Positions 1 through 9,151 of a stretch of DNA of 64,000 nucleotides are shown in pieces. The position numbers and the translations under genes were made by a program. Origin of the DNA: an uncultured Arenicella sp. (GTDB lineage: Bacteria > Pseudomonadota > Gammaproteobacteria > Arenicellales > Arenicellaceae). Positions within the stretch are counted from its first letter, which is position 1. Every line of letters begins with the position of its first letter. The notes beneath the pieces are model-generated. The model was not told the DNA's origin, searched no databases, and saw only the letters and a program-made list of their open reading frames with translations. The stretch spans positions 62,001-126,000 of the forward strand of contig CALIVT010000007.1 in NCBI GenBank assembly GCA_938048185.1. Reading direction: 5' to 3'.

Positions 1-8
1 CGCTGATT

Positions 9-1292
9 TTACTGCTTAAAAACTTCGCCGCCTTTCATCACAAAGCTGATGTTTTCGAGCAAACTGATGTCTTCTAGTGGGTTGCCCTTAACTGCGACTA
101 TGTCCGCGTATTTGCCGTTAGTCAGCGAGCCCAAGTTTTCCGTTTCATCTAATAGGTCAGCGGCGTTTTTGGTCGCACTGACAATGGCTTGCATCGCGGT
201 CATGCCGTTGTCTACCATCAGCTTAAATTCCTGAGCGTTATCGCCATGAGCTGACACGCCACTGTCCGTGCCGAAGGCAATTTTGACGCCCGCTTCGACC
301 GCTTTTTTGAAATTGTCTTTTAGCTGCGGACCAATGGCGGCCGCTTTCGGGCGCACTATTTCTGGAAAGTAGCCATCGATTTTGGCTTTCTCGGCAACGA
401 ATTCCCCGGCGAGAATAGTCGGCACTAAATACGTGCCATTTTTCTTCATAAGTCGACGAACCTCATCGTCCATCAGCGTGCCATGTTCTACGCTGTCGAT
501 ACCGGCTCGAATGGCGCGTTTCATCCCCTCTGCGCCGTGTGCATGTGCCGCAACTTTGAATCCATAGTCTTTAGCAGCGGCAATAATGGCCTCGAGTTCG
601 TCGTCCATAAACTGTGGGTTTTGACCACTTTTGGCGGTGCTTAACACACCACCCGTCGCGGTTATTTTGATCAAATTGGCACCTTCTTTATAGCGTTGCC
701 TGACTGCTTTACGCGCTTCATCGGCACCATTAATTACGCCATCTTTGGCGTGCGGGTCGCCCATTAAGTCTGCGCGGTGACCGTTCGTTGGGTCGGCGTG
801 ACCACCGGTGGTCGCCAGCGATTTACCCGAGGTAAAAATACGTGGTCCCGGGAGTAAACCCTGAGAAACTGCATCGCGTAATGATTTAGTAACCGTGCCA
901 TCGTCGCCCAAATTACGTACCGTGGTAAAGCCAGCTTCGAGTGTGACCTTGGCATAACTCGCAGCGCGAAAAGCGTAGTCGGCGGTGTTTTTAGTAAAGC
1001 CTTCGATATACGATCGCGGGCTGCTTTGCGAGGTAAGGTGCACATGCATGTCGATTAAGCCGGGTAGGCACGTGAAATCACTCAAATCAATGGTTTGCGA
1101 CGCGGCCGCCGCACTTTCTAAGTTGTCTGCAATGCGGCCGTCACTGATGTAATACGTACGCGGGCCTGTAAGGCGCTCAGCGTCTACGTCAATTGATGCT
1201 CCGCATTTCAGCACTACGTTGGCGGCGAATAGAGTATTTGGACTTAGGCTGCAACTCAGGCATAAGCCGAGTGCGATTAGCGTCTTTTTCAT
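9..1292 (-). CDS. Secreted metal-dependent amidohydrolase (imidazolonepropionase/Xaa-Pro dipeptidase-like)
   Basis: 427-residue amidohydrolase-superfamily enzyme, probably periplasmic. An N-terminal hydrophobic stretch ending near residue 23 looks like a signal peptide. The metal site is complete: HxH at H83/H85, candidate carboxylated lysine K209 in an IKITATGG motif, HxH at H250/H252, H270 in VEHG and D343 in FGTDSG. This arrangement is that of the subgroup containing imidazolonepropionase-like and Xaa-Pro dipeptidase-like hydrolases, which cleave cyclic amides or dipeptides. The substrate cannot be read from sequence. It stands alone on the minus strand and diverges from rarD across an 86-base gap. 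The family is certain, the substrate unknown. Confidence 0.88.
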   Translation of the reverse strand: MKKTLIALGLCLSCSLSPNTLFAANVVLKCGASIDVDAERLTGPRTYYISDGRIADNLESAAAASQTIDLSDFTCLPGLIDMHVHLTSQSSPRSYIEGFTKNTADYAFRAASYAKVTLEAGFTTVRNLGDDGTVTKSLRDAVSQGLLPGPRIFTSGKSLATTGGHADPTNGHRADLMGDPHAKDGVINGADEARKAVRQRYKEGANLIKITATGGVLSTAKSGQNPQFMDDELEAIIAAAKDYGFKVAAHAHGAEGMKRAIRAGIDSVEHGTLMDDEVRRLMKKNGTYLVPTILAGEFVAEKAKIDGYFPEIVRPKAAAIGPQLKDNFKKAVEAGVKIAFGTDSGVSAHGDNAQEFKLMVDNGMTAMQAIVSATKNAADLLDETENLGSLTNGKYADIVAVKGNPLEDISLLENISFVMKGGEVFKQ

Positions 1293-1378
1293 GGCGTTTA
1301 TATCCTCTGTATTTGGTATTTGCTAACCCTAACACATGCTAGTCTTGTTGTTCATATCGGCTCTAATGAATTCCAAAA

Positions 1379-2275
1379 ATGAAGAACAATCTAGGCCTTA
1401 TCTACGCGCTTTCGGCCTATATCTGGTGGGGTATTATTCCCATATTTTGGAAGCAGCTTGATCACCTCGGCAATACCGAAATTGTAATGCATCGAATGGT
1501 CTGGTCGTGTGTATTGGTGACGGCCTTAGTGGTTGTGATGGGCCAATGGCGACAATTCAAAACGATTTTCGCGCAACCGAAGGTGCTGCTGCGCTTGTTT
1601 ATTGCGTCGTCCTTAGTCAGTGCTAACTGGGCAGTCTTTATTTGGGCGGTGAACTCGGGCCACTTGGTTGAAACCTCTATGGGCTATTTTATTAACCCCT
1701 TGATTAGCGTAGCGCTTGGCGTGGCGGTATTTTCCGAGCGTCTGCGTCGAGGCCAAGTACTTGCTTTGGCGATTGCCGCGACGGGCGTGCTTTATCTAAT
1801 CATCGCGCACGGCACCTTTCCATGGATATCCTTCGCGTTGGCGATTACTTTCGCTCTTTACAGCTTAACCAAGAAGACCATCAGCGTGCCCGCGACCCAT
1901 GGCATGGCGATTGAAACATTGTTTTTCTTTGCACCGGCGTTGGCCTATTTATGCGTTATTGAATTTCAGGCAACAGGGCAATTCTTCCACGGCCCGACAA
2001 ACTGGTGGATGCTTATTATCGGCGGGCTGTTCACACTCATTCCGTTGGTATTGTTTGCTGCCGCCGCTAAAAAAGTAAGTATGACCGTGCTTGGTATGAG
2101 CCAATATATTGGGCCCACATTGCAACTTTTAAGCGGGGTGTTTTTGTACCACGAGCCCTTTGGTTCAGAGCGCGCGATTGCCTTTGGCTTAATATGGTTC
2201 GCGCTTGGTATTTATTCGGTAGACCAAATTCGTTTTCAGCGTGCCAATAAAGATTTGGTTCGCTCGCCAGACTAG
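1379..2275 (+). CDS. rarD: EamA-family permease RarD
   Basis: 298-residue inner-membrane protein with about ten predicted hydrophobic segments, the architecture of drug/metabolite-transporter (EamA) proteins. The opening, in which the first helix contains a YIWWGIIPIFWK motif, and the overall length match the RarD subfamily. RarD proteins were named as chloramphenicol-sensitivity proteins but their physiological substrate is not settled. The gene is monocistronic between the divergent amidohydrolase and the convergent VWA gene. The ATG at 1379 is the only start that keeps the complete first helix. Confidence 0.9.
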   Translation: MKNNLGLIYALSAYIWWGIIPIFWKQLDHLGNTEIVMHRMVWSCVLVTALVVVMGQWRQFKTIFAQPKVLLRLFIASSLVSANWAVFIWAVNSGHLVETSMGYFINPLISVALGVAVFSERLRRGQVLALAIAATGVLYLIIAHGTFPWISFALAITFALYSLTKKTISVPATHGMAIETLFFFAPALAYLCVIEFQATGQFFHGPTNWWMLIIGGLFTLIPLVLFAAAAKKVSMTVLGMSQYIGPTLQLLSGVFLYHEPFGSERAIAFGLIWFALGIYSVDQIRFQRANKDLVRSPD

Positions 2276-2294
2276 TACTCTGGTTAGTGATGGC

Positions 2295-3470
2295 TTAGCG
2301 GCTCAAATACCCCATGGCTTCTTCCATGCCTTTTAAGGTAAGCGGGTACATACGGTCTTCCATTAAGTCCTGAATGATCTTGGTTGAATGGGTGTGTTGC
2401 CAGTATTCTTTGGGTGTGGGATTAAGCCATATCATTTTGTCGTAGGCGTCACTGAAGCGTTTTAACCAATTTGCACCGGGCTCACGATTCATGAAATCGA
2501 TGCTGCCGCCTGAGTGTGTGATCTCGTAAGTTGCCATGGCGGCGTCGCCAACAAAAATGATTTTATAGTCACTGCCGTACTTTCTTAGAATGTCGTGGGT
2601 AGCGGTTACTTCGTCGTAACGCATTTGGCTGTTTTGCCAAAGTCCGTCGTAGATAAAGTTATGGAAATAAAAATATTCCATATGCTTGAATTCAATGCGC
2701 GCCGCGCTGAACAATTCTTCGCAGGTTTTTACGTACGGGTCCATCGAGCCGCCGACATCGAACAACAAGAGCACCTTCACCGCATTGCGGCGTTCGGGTA
2801 CCATTTTTATATCTAGCAAGCCGCCGTTGTGAGCGGTAGAGTGGATCGTGTCATTGAGGTCGAGTTCGTCTTCGGCCCCAGAGCGCGCGAATTTGCGCAG
2901 CCGCCGTAAGGCCATTTTTATGTTGCGAGTGCCGAGTTCAATGCTGTCGTCTAGGTCTTTAAAGTCGCGTCTATCCCAAACTTTCACAGCGGTGCCTTGG
3001 CCGCCATCACCACCAACGCGAATGCCTTCGGGATTATAGCCGCCGTGGCCGAACGGTGATGTGCCACCGGTGCCGATCCATTTATTGCCGCCTTCATGCC
3101 GCTCTTTTTGTTCTTCGAGGCGCTTCTTAAAGGTTTCAATCAGTTCTTCTAAACCGCCGAGGCTTTCTATCTTGGCTTTTTCTTCGTCGCTTAAAGTCTT
3201 TAGGAATTCACTGCGCAGCCAGTCTTCGGGAATCAGCGCTTCAATAAAGTCGTCGATCTGCTCTAATTCGGTGAAATGTGCTTTGAACGCGCGATCGTAC
3301 TTATCAAAGTTCTTCTCGTCTTTGACCATGATGGTGCGCGCCAGATAATAAAACTGCTCCATGTCGGCGAAGACAATATGGTGTTCTAGCGCGGTAATTA
3401 AATCCGACAGCTCACGCAGAGTGACAGGTAAACCTTGGCGGCGCAGCGTTTGGAAAAAATTTAACAGCAT
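2295..3470 (-). CDS. VWA-domain protein of the CoxE-like family, MoxR partner
   Basis: 391-residue cytoplasmic protein without signal or membrane segment. An N-terminal helical region (about 1-130) is followed by a glycine-rich stretch (132-159) and a von Willebrand A domain from about 230. The MIDAS motif is D238-V-G240-G-S242, with glycine where the textbook DxSxS has its first serine. That variant is usual in this uncharacterised CoxE-like family. The gene lies 33 bases downstream of a MoxR-type AAA ATPase on the same strand. MoxR/VWA pairs generally act as chaperone-like machines for metal insertion or complex assembly; the client here is unknown. Confidence 0.85.
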   Translation of the reverse strand: MLLNFFQTLRRQGLPVTLRELSDLITALEHHIVFADMEQFYYLARTIMVKDEKNFDKYDRAFKAHFTELEQIDDFIEALIPEDWLRSEFLKTLSDEEKAKIESLGGLEELIETFKKRLEEQKERHEGGNKWIGTGGTSPFGHGGYNPEGIRVGGDGGQGTAVKVWDRRDFKDLDDSIELGTRNIKMALRRLRKFARSGAEDELDLNDTIHSTAHNGGLLDIKMVPERRNAVKVLLLFDVGGSMDPYVKTCEELFSAARIEFKHMEYFYFHNFIYDGLWQNSQMRYDEVTATHDILRKYGSDYKIIFVGDAAMATYEITHSGGSIDFMNREPGANWLKRFSDAYDKMIWLNPTPKEYWQHTHSTKIIQDLMEDRMYPLTLKGMEEAMGYLSR

Positions 3471-3503
3471 GGGGTTCGGCTAACTCTGAGCGGTCTGACG
3501 GGT

Positions 3504-4355
3504 TTATTGGTTGCGGGTTTCGCGGCGATGCATAAACGCTAAGCGCTCGAGCAACTGCACGTCTTGCTCGTTCTTCAATAACGCCCCATAAAGCGGTGGT
3601 ATGGCTTTGTGGTTATCACGATTTTTTAGAATATCGTCTGGTATGTCGTCGGCCATTAACAGTTTCAACCAATCGATTAATTCTGACGTTGATGGTTTTT
3701 TCTTCATGCCCGGGACGGTTCGCACTTCGAAGAACACGTCTAAGGCTTGTTTAACCAAGTCATGTTTCGCTTTTGGGTGATGTACCGACACGATTTGTTC
3801 CATTGTGTCGCGATCTGGGAAGTTGATGAAGTGAAAAAAGCAGCGTCGTAAGAAGGCGTCTGGCAATTCCTTTTCATTGTTGCTGGTAATAATAATGATC
3901 GGGCGATGTTTGGCTTTAATCGTTTCGCCAGTCTCGTACACGAAGAATTCCATTTTATCGATCTCAACCAACAAGTCGTTAGGAAATTCAATATCGGCTT
4001 TGTCGATTTCATCGATTAATAGCACAACTTGTTCGTCGCTTTCGAACGCTTCCCACAGTTTGCCTTTGTCGATGTAATTGCTGATGTCGTTAACATCGGC
4101 ATCGCCTAATTGTGAATCACGCAGTCGCGAGACAGCATCGTACTCATACAAGCCTTGTTGGGCCTTGGTGGTCGACTTAATGTGCCATTGAATAAGTCGC
4201 TTACCGAGCGAGCCTGCGACTTCCTCGGCCAGCATGGTTTTGCCGGTGCCGGGTTCGCCCTTGATGAGCAAGGGGCGTTGCAAGATTATTGAAGAGTTAA
4301 CCGCCAAGCTTAGGTCGTCGGTTGAAATATAATTATCACTGCCATTAAACTGCAT
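3504..4355 (-). CDS. MoxR-family AAA+ ATPase
   Basis: 283-residue AAA+ ATPase. Walker A is GEPGTGKT at 33-40, Walker B VVLLIDE at 110-116, sensor 1 at about 156-160 (ITSNN), and an arginine pair at 170-171 is a candidate finger. Length and motif spacing fit the MoxR branch. It is the first gene of a two-gene unit with the VWA protein at 2295-3470, and the pair is expected to work as ATPase plus adaptor. It diverges from the AlkB-like gene with 76 bases between start codons, so both promoters must lie in that short interval. Confidence 0.88.
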   Translation of the reverse strand: MQFNGSDNYISTDDLSLAVNSSIILQRPLLIKGEPGTGKTMLAEEVAGSLGKRLIQWHIKSTTKAQQGLYEYDAVSRLRDSQLGDADVNDISNYIDKGKLWEAFESDEQVVLLIDEIDKADIEFPNDLLVEIDKMEFFVYETGETIKAKHRPIIIITSNNEKELPDAFLRRCFFHFINFPDRDTMEQIVSVHHPKAKHDLVKQALDVFFEVRTVPGMKKKPSTSELIDWLKLLMADDIPDDILKNRDNHKAIPPLYGALLKNEQDVQLLERLAFMHRRETRNQ

Positions 4356-4431
4356 TGATTACACCTACAAAACATTATCGTCTACTATTATTCAGGTCGA
4401 AGATTATAGAGCAAGAACCTCTACAACTTGT

Positions 4432-5076
4432 ATGCCAACCAAGCAATTTCAGCACGGAATATTTGAAAGCCAGACACATGTACTGCAACTGCCCGATGCA
4501 GAGGTGGAATATTGGCCTGAGTTCTACCCAAATGACGATGCTAATCATCTTTATTCTAAAATCTTAGATGAGACGCAGTGGCGACAAGATACGGTTACGG
4601 TGTATGGCAAGCAGCATCTAACCCCGCGACTGTCCTGTTGGGTGGGCGAGCCATGGATGGATTATTCGTATTCAAACCACACGATGAAAGCCAGTGCTTG
4701 GAGCGCGACCCTATTGGCCATTAAGCAGCGCATTGAACGTCAGACCGGCGACGCGTTTAATAGCGTGTTGATCAACTATTATCGTGACGGGGCAGATTCA
4801 AATGGCTGGCACAGCGATGATGAGCCCGAGCTCGGACCACAGCCCGTTATCGCGTCGCTAAGTTTGGGTGCGGCGCGTGATTTTAAGATGCGTCACAAAT
4901 TTGATAAGACGCTAAAATCCTCGATGAGCTTAGAGCATGGCAGTCTATTGCTGATGCGCGGCGCCACTCAGTCGCATTGGCAGCACCATATCCCCAAGCG
5001 CGCACGCGCGTCGGGGCGCATTAATCTGACTTTCAGAACAATTGTGGCGGACCATGGTGGTCCAAAAGGTGGCTGA
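4432..5076 (+). CDS. AlkB-like Fe(II)/2-oxoglutarate dioxygenase
   Basis: 214-residue dioxygenase of the AlkB superfamily, closest in motif pattern to ALKBH2-type proteins. The iron triad is visible as H127-S-D129 (WHSDDE) and H185 within the HWQHHIP segment. The 2-oxoglutarate-binding arginines are in GRINLTFR (R196, R202). Such enzymes remove alkyl lesions from DNA or RNA bases by oxidation. There is no N-terminal Ada-type domain and no SOS-box-like sequence was recognised upstream. No good Shine-Dalgarno site precedes the ATG, so the exact start is a little uncertain. Confidence 0.88.
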   Translation: MPTKQFQHGIFESQTHVLQLPDAEVEYWPEFYPNDDANHLYSKILDETQWRQDTVTVYGKQHLTPRLSCWVGEPWMDYSYSNHTMKASAWSATLLAIKQRIERQTGDAFNSVLINYYRDGADSNGWHSDDEPELGPQPVIASLSLGAARDFKMRHKFDKTLKSSMSLEHGSLLLMRGATQSHWQHHIPKRARASGRINLTFRTIVADHGGPKGG

Positions 5077-5186
5077 TACCCTACTTTAAATACCCTCATT
5101 CGGCGCTTTCGCACTTGGATAAGTTGGAAAATTGCCAAGAATCCGTAAAATACGCGCCCCGAGCGACAATTGCTTAAAAAATAATC

Positions 5187-6608
5187 ATGAACGATATCAC
5201 TGCCGCCGACAGCGCACTTTCTAAAATTAAGGTAGAGACCCGCAATTCTCCGACGGCGGTTGCACGGCCAGATATGAGAGCTGCGCAACCTAAAAAGGTA
5301 TTTATCAAAACCTTTGGTTGTCAGATGAATGAATATGATTCGAATCGCATGCTCGATTCGTTGAACGACTCGCACGGGGTTGAAGCAACCAAAGAAGAGT
5401 CTGAGGCCGATATCATTTTACTCAACACGTGTTCGGTGCGTGAGAAGGCGCAGGAAAAAGTGTTTCACCAATTAGGTCGTTGGAAGCATTTAAAAAATAA
5501 AAACCCAGATCTCGTGATTGGGGTTGGCGGGTGCGTGGCGTCACAAGAAGGCGATGCGATTATGAAGCGTGCGCCTTTTGTGGATATCGTGTTTGGCCCA
5601 CAAACTTTGCATAAGTTACCGCAGATGTATGACGAGGTGCGTAAGAGCAATGGCTCGTCGGTTGATATCTCGTTTCCTGAAATGGAAAAATTCGATAATT
5701 TGCCAGCACCGAAAGTAGAGGGCGTGACCGCGTTCGTTTCAATCATGGAGGGCTGCAGTAAATATTGTTCATTCTGTGTGGTGCCGTATACGCGCGGCGA
5801 AGAATTCTCGCGCCCATTTGACGACGTATTGGCCGAAGTTTACTCGCTTGCTAATCAAGGTATTCGTGAAGTCACCTTATTAGGCCAAAATGTGAACGCC
5901 TATTGGGGCAAAATGCACGACGGTTCAGTCGCCGACTTTGCCTTGTTAATTCGTTATGTTGCTGAGATTGAGGGCATTGATCGGATTCGTTATACCACCT
6001 CGCATCCGTTGGAATTCACCGACAGTTTAATTAATGTCTACGCCGATGTGCCCAAGTTGGTAAACCACTTACACCTGCCGGTACAGTCTGGATCGGATAC
6101 GATTCTAGCGGCCATGAAGCGTCGCTATAAAGCCGAAGATTACGTCAAAATAATCGAGAAAATTCGTAAGATTCGACCAAATATGAGCATGTCGTCGGAC
6201 TTCATCATTGGTTTTCCTGGTGAGACAGATCAAGATTTTGAAGACACAATGAATTTAATTGAAACGATTGGCTACGACTTATCGTTTAGTTTTATCTATA
6301 GTGCGCGACCCGGTACGCCAGCATCTGATCTGGCTGATGATGTGCCAATGGATGTAAAAAAAGCGCGTTTGGCGCGCCTGCAAAAGCGCATCACTGAAAT
6401 GGCGTTTGCGATCAGCGAGAGCATGGTCGGTACGCGGCAGACGGTGCTTGTCGATCGCCCTGCGCGCAAAGATCAAACTCAAATTTCAGGTAGAACGGAG
6501 AACAACCGAGTGGTCAATTTTGACGGTGATCATGCGTTGATCGGTCAATTTGTTGATGTTGAAATTACCGAAGCGCTGCCTAATTCCTTGCGTGGCGTAA
6601 TGGTGTAG
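5187..6608 (+). CDS. miaB: tRNA-2-methylthio-N6-dimethylallyladenosine synthase MiaB
   Basis: Radical-SAM methylthiotransferase that adds the 2-methylthio group to i6A37 of tRNAs reading UNN codons. The N-terminal UPF0004 domain carries the auxiliary-cluster cysteines C45, C82 and C116. The radical-SAM cluster is C190-x3-C194-x2-C197, and a TRAM domain occupies the C-terminus. The protein is 473 residues, but about 35 residues precede the usual start of the family, and an ATG at 5274 (residue 30) would give a more typical N-terminus. Neither start has a strong Shine-Dalgarno site. It heads the conserved miaB-phoH-ybeY-corC block, although a promoter-like site lies before phoH. Confidence 0.95.
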   Translation: MNDITAADSALSKIKVETRNSPTAVARPDMRAAQPKKVFIKTFGCQMNEYDSNRMLDSLNDSHGVEATKEESEADIILLNTCSVREKAQEKVFHQLGRWKHLKNKNPDLVIGVGGCVASQEGDAIMKRAPFVDIVFGPQTLHKLPQMYDEVRKSNGSSVDISFPEMEKFDNLPAPKVEGVTAFVSIMEGCSKYCSFCVVPYTRGEEFSRPFDDVLAEVYSLANQGIREVTLLGQNVNAYWGKMHDGSVADFALLIRYVAEIEGIDRIRYTTSHPLEFTDSLINVYADVPKLVNHLHLPVQSGSDTILAAMKRRYKAEDYVKIIEKIRKIRPNMSMSSDFIIGFPGETDQDFEDTMNLIETIGYDLSFSFIYSARPGTPASDLADDVPMDVKKARLARLQKRITEMAFAISESMVGTRQTVLVDRPARKDQTQISGRTENNRVVNFDGDHALIGQFVDVEITEALPNSLRGVMV

Positions 6609-6662
6609 GCTGCTCGGTGCGGCGATATCGAAGCGCGTCATGCATTGTTAACGAAAATCATC

Positions 6663-6691
6663 TTGTTTTATGCCAAGGCTTGATCTATAAA
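6663..6691 (+). promoter_or_regulatory. Candidate sigma70 promoter for phoH-ybeY-corC
   Basis: TTGTTT, a 17-base spacer and TATAAA lie 87 bases upstream of the phoH start, in the 169-base gap after miaB. The -10 matches five of six consensus positions; the -35 is weaker. It suggests phoH and its followers can be transcribed independently of miaB. Confidence 0.45.
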
Positions 6692-6777
6692 TAAGGTATG
6701 CAGAAAAAGTTTAAAGCGCAGCTAGCGCGCCCCTTCTCGTTAGTGAGGTTGGCTTAATTAATGAAAGGAACACCTCA

Positions 6778-7749
6778 TTGAATCAAGCCTTACCCGCTAA
6801 GACTCTCTCACTCGGCTGTAACGAGTCTCCCGTCGACAACGCGCGATTATCCATCCTCTGCGGCGAATGTCATCGCAACATCAAAATCATTGAAGAAGAG
6901 CTGTTGATAAAGTGCTACCAGCAAGGCTCCGATTTTGTATTGCAAGGCAAAGCCGATCATTTAGAGGTGGCTAGGCGTGTTATTAAAAAACTTTATACGC
7001 TCACCGAAACGAGGTCGGGTTTGGAAGAATCGAAAGTTTATCAAGTGATCAATAATATGTCCGAGCCTGATGCGAACGACACCACCTTTGAGCGCGTGCA
7101 AGCGCCGTTCAAGCAGGTTGTGGCTAAGTCAAAGGCGCAAAGCATGTACATGCAATCGATTGACAAGCACGATGTGGTGTTTGGCATTGGTCCTGCGGGC
7201 ACCGGCAAAACCTATTTGGCGGTGGCGAAGGCGGTAGATGCCTTGTTGCAAGATGACGTGAAACGCATCGTTTTGGTTCGGCCGGTAGTCGAGGCAGGTG
7301 AAAGCTTAGGCTTTTTGCCGGGCGATATCGGCCAGAAAATCGACCCCTATTTGCGACCTCTCTATGATGCTTTGTATGAGTTATTAGGCGTCGAGCGGGT
7401 CGAAAAATTGATCGAAAATAAGGTGATCGAGTTGGCACCCTTAGCGTATATGCGCGGTCGTACTTTATCTGACGCGTTTGTGATCATGGACGAAGCTCAA
7501 AACACCACCGTAGCGCAAATGAAAATGTTGCTTACGCGCACCGGTTTTGGCTCGAAAGTTGTGTTGACTGGTGATTTGTCGCAAGTGGATTTACCTAAGG
7601 GAACTTACTCTGGCCTTAAGCATGCGCTCACCATTTTGAAGGGCGTGAAAGGCATCGATGTGAATAAATTTACGGGTAAAGACATTGTTCGACACCCGCT
7701 GGTGCAGCGCATCGTAGAGGCTTACGAAAAGCACGATCGTAATGACTGA
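6778..7749 (+). CDS. phoH: PhoH-like ATPase (YbeZ)
   Basis: 323-residue P-loop protein of the PhoH/YbeZ family. Walker A is GPAGTGKT at 138-145 and Walker B is in the segment AFVIMDEAQN near 232-240. The family contributes ATPase or helicase activity and is associated with YbeY in RNA metabolism. The TTG start at 6778 is chosen because an AAAGGAA ribosome site lies seven bases upstream and no ATG lies nearby in frame. The stop overlaps the ybeY start region (7742) by eight bases, implying translational coupling. Confidence 0.93.
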   Translation: MNQALPAKTLSLGCNESPVDNARLSILCGECHRNIKIIEEELLIKCYQQGSDFVLQGKADHLEVARRVIKKLYTLTETRSGLEESKVYQVINNMSEPDANDTTFERVQAPFKQVVAKSKAQSMYMQSIDKHDVVFGIGPAGTGKTYLAVAKAVDALLQDDVKRIVLVRPVVEAGESLGFLPGDIGQKIDPYLRPLYDALYELLGVERVEKLIENKVIELAPLAYMRGRTLSDAFVIMDEAQNTTVAQMKMLLTRTGFGSKVVLTGDLSQVDLPKGTYSGLKHALTILKGVKGIDVNKFTGKDIVRHPLVQRIVEAYEKHDRND

Positions 7750-8242
7750 TTCGGTCTTAGTCGTTGACGTACAAAACGCGCTGGGTGACGACGATAACGA
7801 AAAGCCACCGAGTGCCGCGCGCTTAAAAAACTGGGCGCGCATCGCGTATTCGCAAGTATCCACTACTCCGAGCGAGTTGACGCTGCGCCTTGTGGACGAG
7901 GCTGAGATGGTCGAGCTTAATGCGAACTACCGGGGCAAAGACGGCTCGACCAACGTTTTATCGTTTCCAGTTGAGAATGAATTCGACTTTATTGCCGGTG
8001 CGCAGGCGGAGGGCGAAGTAATGCCTGCATTATTGGGTGACATCGTGATTTGCCATGCGGTGATTCGACGCGAAGCCAGCGAGCAAAATAAAGCGCCGGA
8101 CAATCACTATGCACACATGGTGACTCATGGCGTGTTGCACTTGTGCGGATACGATCACATTGATGATACCAGTGCCCATCAAATGGAATCGCTAGAAGCT
8201 AAAATTTTAGCGCATAGCTGTATTGAAAACCCTTATACTTAA
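7742..8242 (+). CDS. ybeY: Endoribonuclease YbeY
   Basis: 166-residue metalloprotein required for 16S rRNA 3'-end maturation and ribosome quality control. The diagnostic zinc motif HGVLHLCGYDH places ligands at H129, H133 and H139, and the conserved YRGKDGSTNVLSF segment sits at 63-75. The N-terminus carries about 15 extra residues compared with E. coli YbeY. The gene overlaps phoH by eight bases and is followed after six bases by corC, so the three form a tight translational unit. Confidence 0.95.
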   Translation: MTDSVLVVDVQNALGDDDNEKPPSAARLKNWARIAYSQVSTTPSELTLRLVDEAEMVELNANYRGKDGSTNVLSFPVENEFDFIAGAQAEGEVMPALLGDIVICHAVIRREASEQNKAPDNHYAHMVTHGVLHLCGYDHIDDTSAHQMESLEAKILAHSCIENPYT

Positions 8243-8248
8243 AGGCGA

Positions 8249-9142
8249 ATGAACACTCCTGACCAACCTCCGTCGTCATTTTTTGGCGGCTTGCTGAATA
8301 AACTCACCTCACTGCTAATGCGCATTGTGCCTTCACCGCGGGCCACCTCGCGAGAAGATGTGCTTGAAAACCTTCGCCAAGCTGAAGCTGACGGTATTGT
8401 TGCTCGTGACGCCTACGACATGATTCAACGTGTGCTGTTTGTGTCTGACTTGAAGGTACGCGACATCATCATTCCACGCAGTAATATGGTCTCGGTTGAA
8501 CGTGAAGATCCGCTTGATAAATGCTTAGACATAATGGTTGAAAGCGCGCATTCGCGCTTCCCCGTTGTCGACAATGAGAAAGATCAGATTATTGGCATCT
8601 TATTGGCGAAAGATTTGTTGCGTTATTTTGATGATGACAATAAACAACGCTTTAATTTACGTGACCTGATGCGCCCGGTGGTCTTTGTGCCAGAGAGCAA
8701 GCGCTTGAATGTGTTGCTCGCGGAATTTCGTGAGAATCGCAATCATATCGCGGTGGTGGTAGACGAGTTTGGTGCAGTGGCCGGTTTGGTGACCATCGAG
8801 GACGTGCTCGAGCAAATTGTCGGTGATATTGAAGACGAGCACGACGTCGAAGACGACGAGTATTTGATTCGCGAGCTCGAAGACGGCGAGGTGATTGTCA
8901 AGGCCGTGTTGCCAATCGATGAGTTTAACGAACATTTCCATTGCTACTTAAATGAAAGCGGCAGCGATACGATTGGCGGCTTGGTGTCCCAAACTTTGGG
9001 GCATGTGCCACAGCGCGGTGAGAAATTAGAGTTAGGTGAGTTTGAGTTTGAGGTGGTGCACGCTGATTCGCGTCGCATACATTTAATTCGGGTATCCCGC
9101 TTAAATCAGGCGGATGCTGCTGTTATTCCTCATGAGGCTTAG
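8249..9142 (+). CDS. corC: CorC/HlyC-family CBS-domain protein
   Basis: 297-residue cytoplasmic CorC/YbeX-type protein. It has two CBS domains (about residues 70-190) followed by a C-terminal CorC_HlyC transporter-associated domain (about 205-285). It lacks the DUF21 membrane domain of the longer paralogues. Genetic work in enterobacteria links the family to magnesium and cobalt homeostasis and, more recently, to ribosome biology. It follows ybeY by six bases. In many relatives the next gene is lnt; here it is an exonuclease. Confidence 0.92.
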   Translation: MNTPDQPPSSFFGGLLNKLTSLLMRIVPSPRATSREDVLENLRQAEADGIVARDAYDMIQRVLFVSDLKVRDIIIPRSNMVSVEREDPLDKCLDIMVESAHSRFPVVDNEKDQIIGILLAKDLLRYFDDDNKQRFNLRDLMRPVVFVPESKRLNVLLAEFRENRNHIAVVVDEFGAVAGLVTIEDVLEQIVGDIEDEHDVEDDEYLIRELEDGEVIVKAVLPIDEFNEHFHCYLNESGSDTIGGLVSQTLGHVPQRGEKLELGEFEFEVVHADSRRIHLIRVSRLNQADAAVIPHEA

Positions 9143-9151
9143 GACGTACGC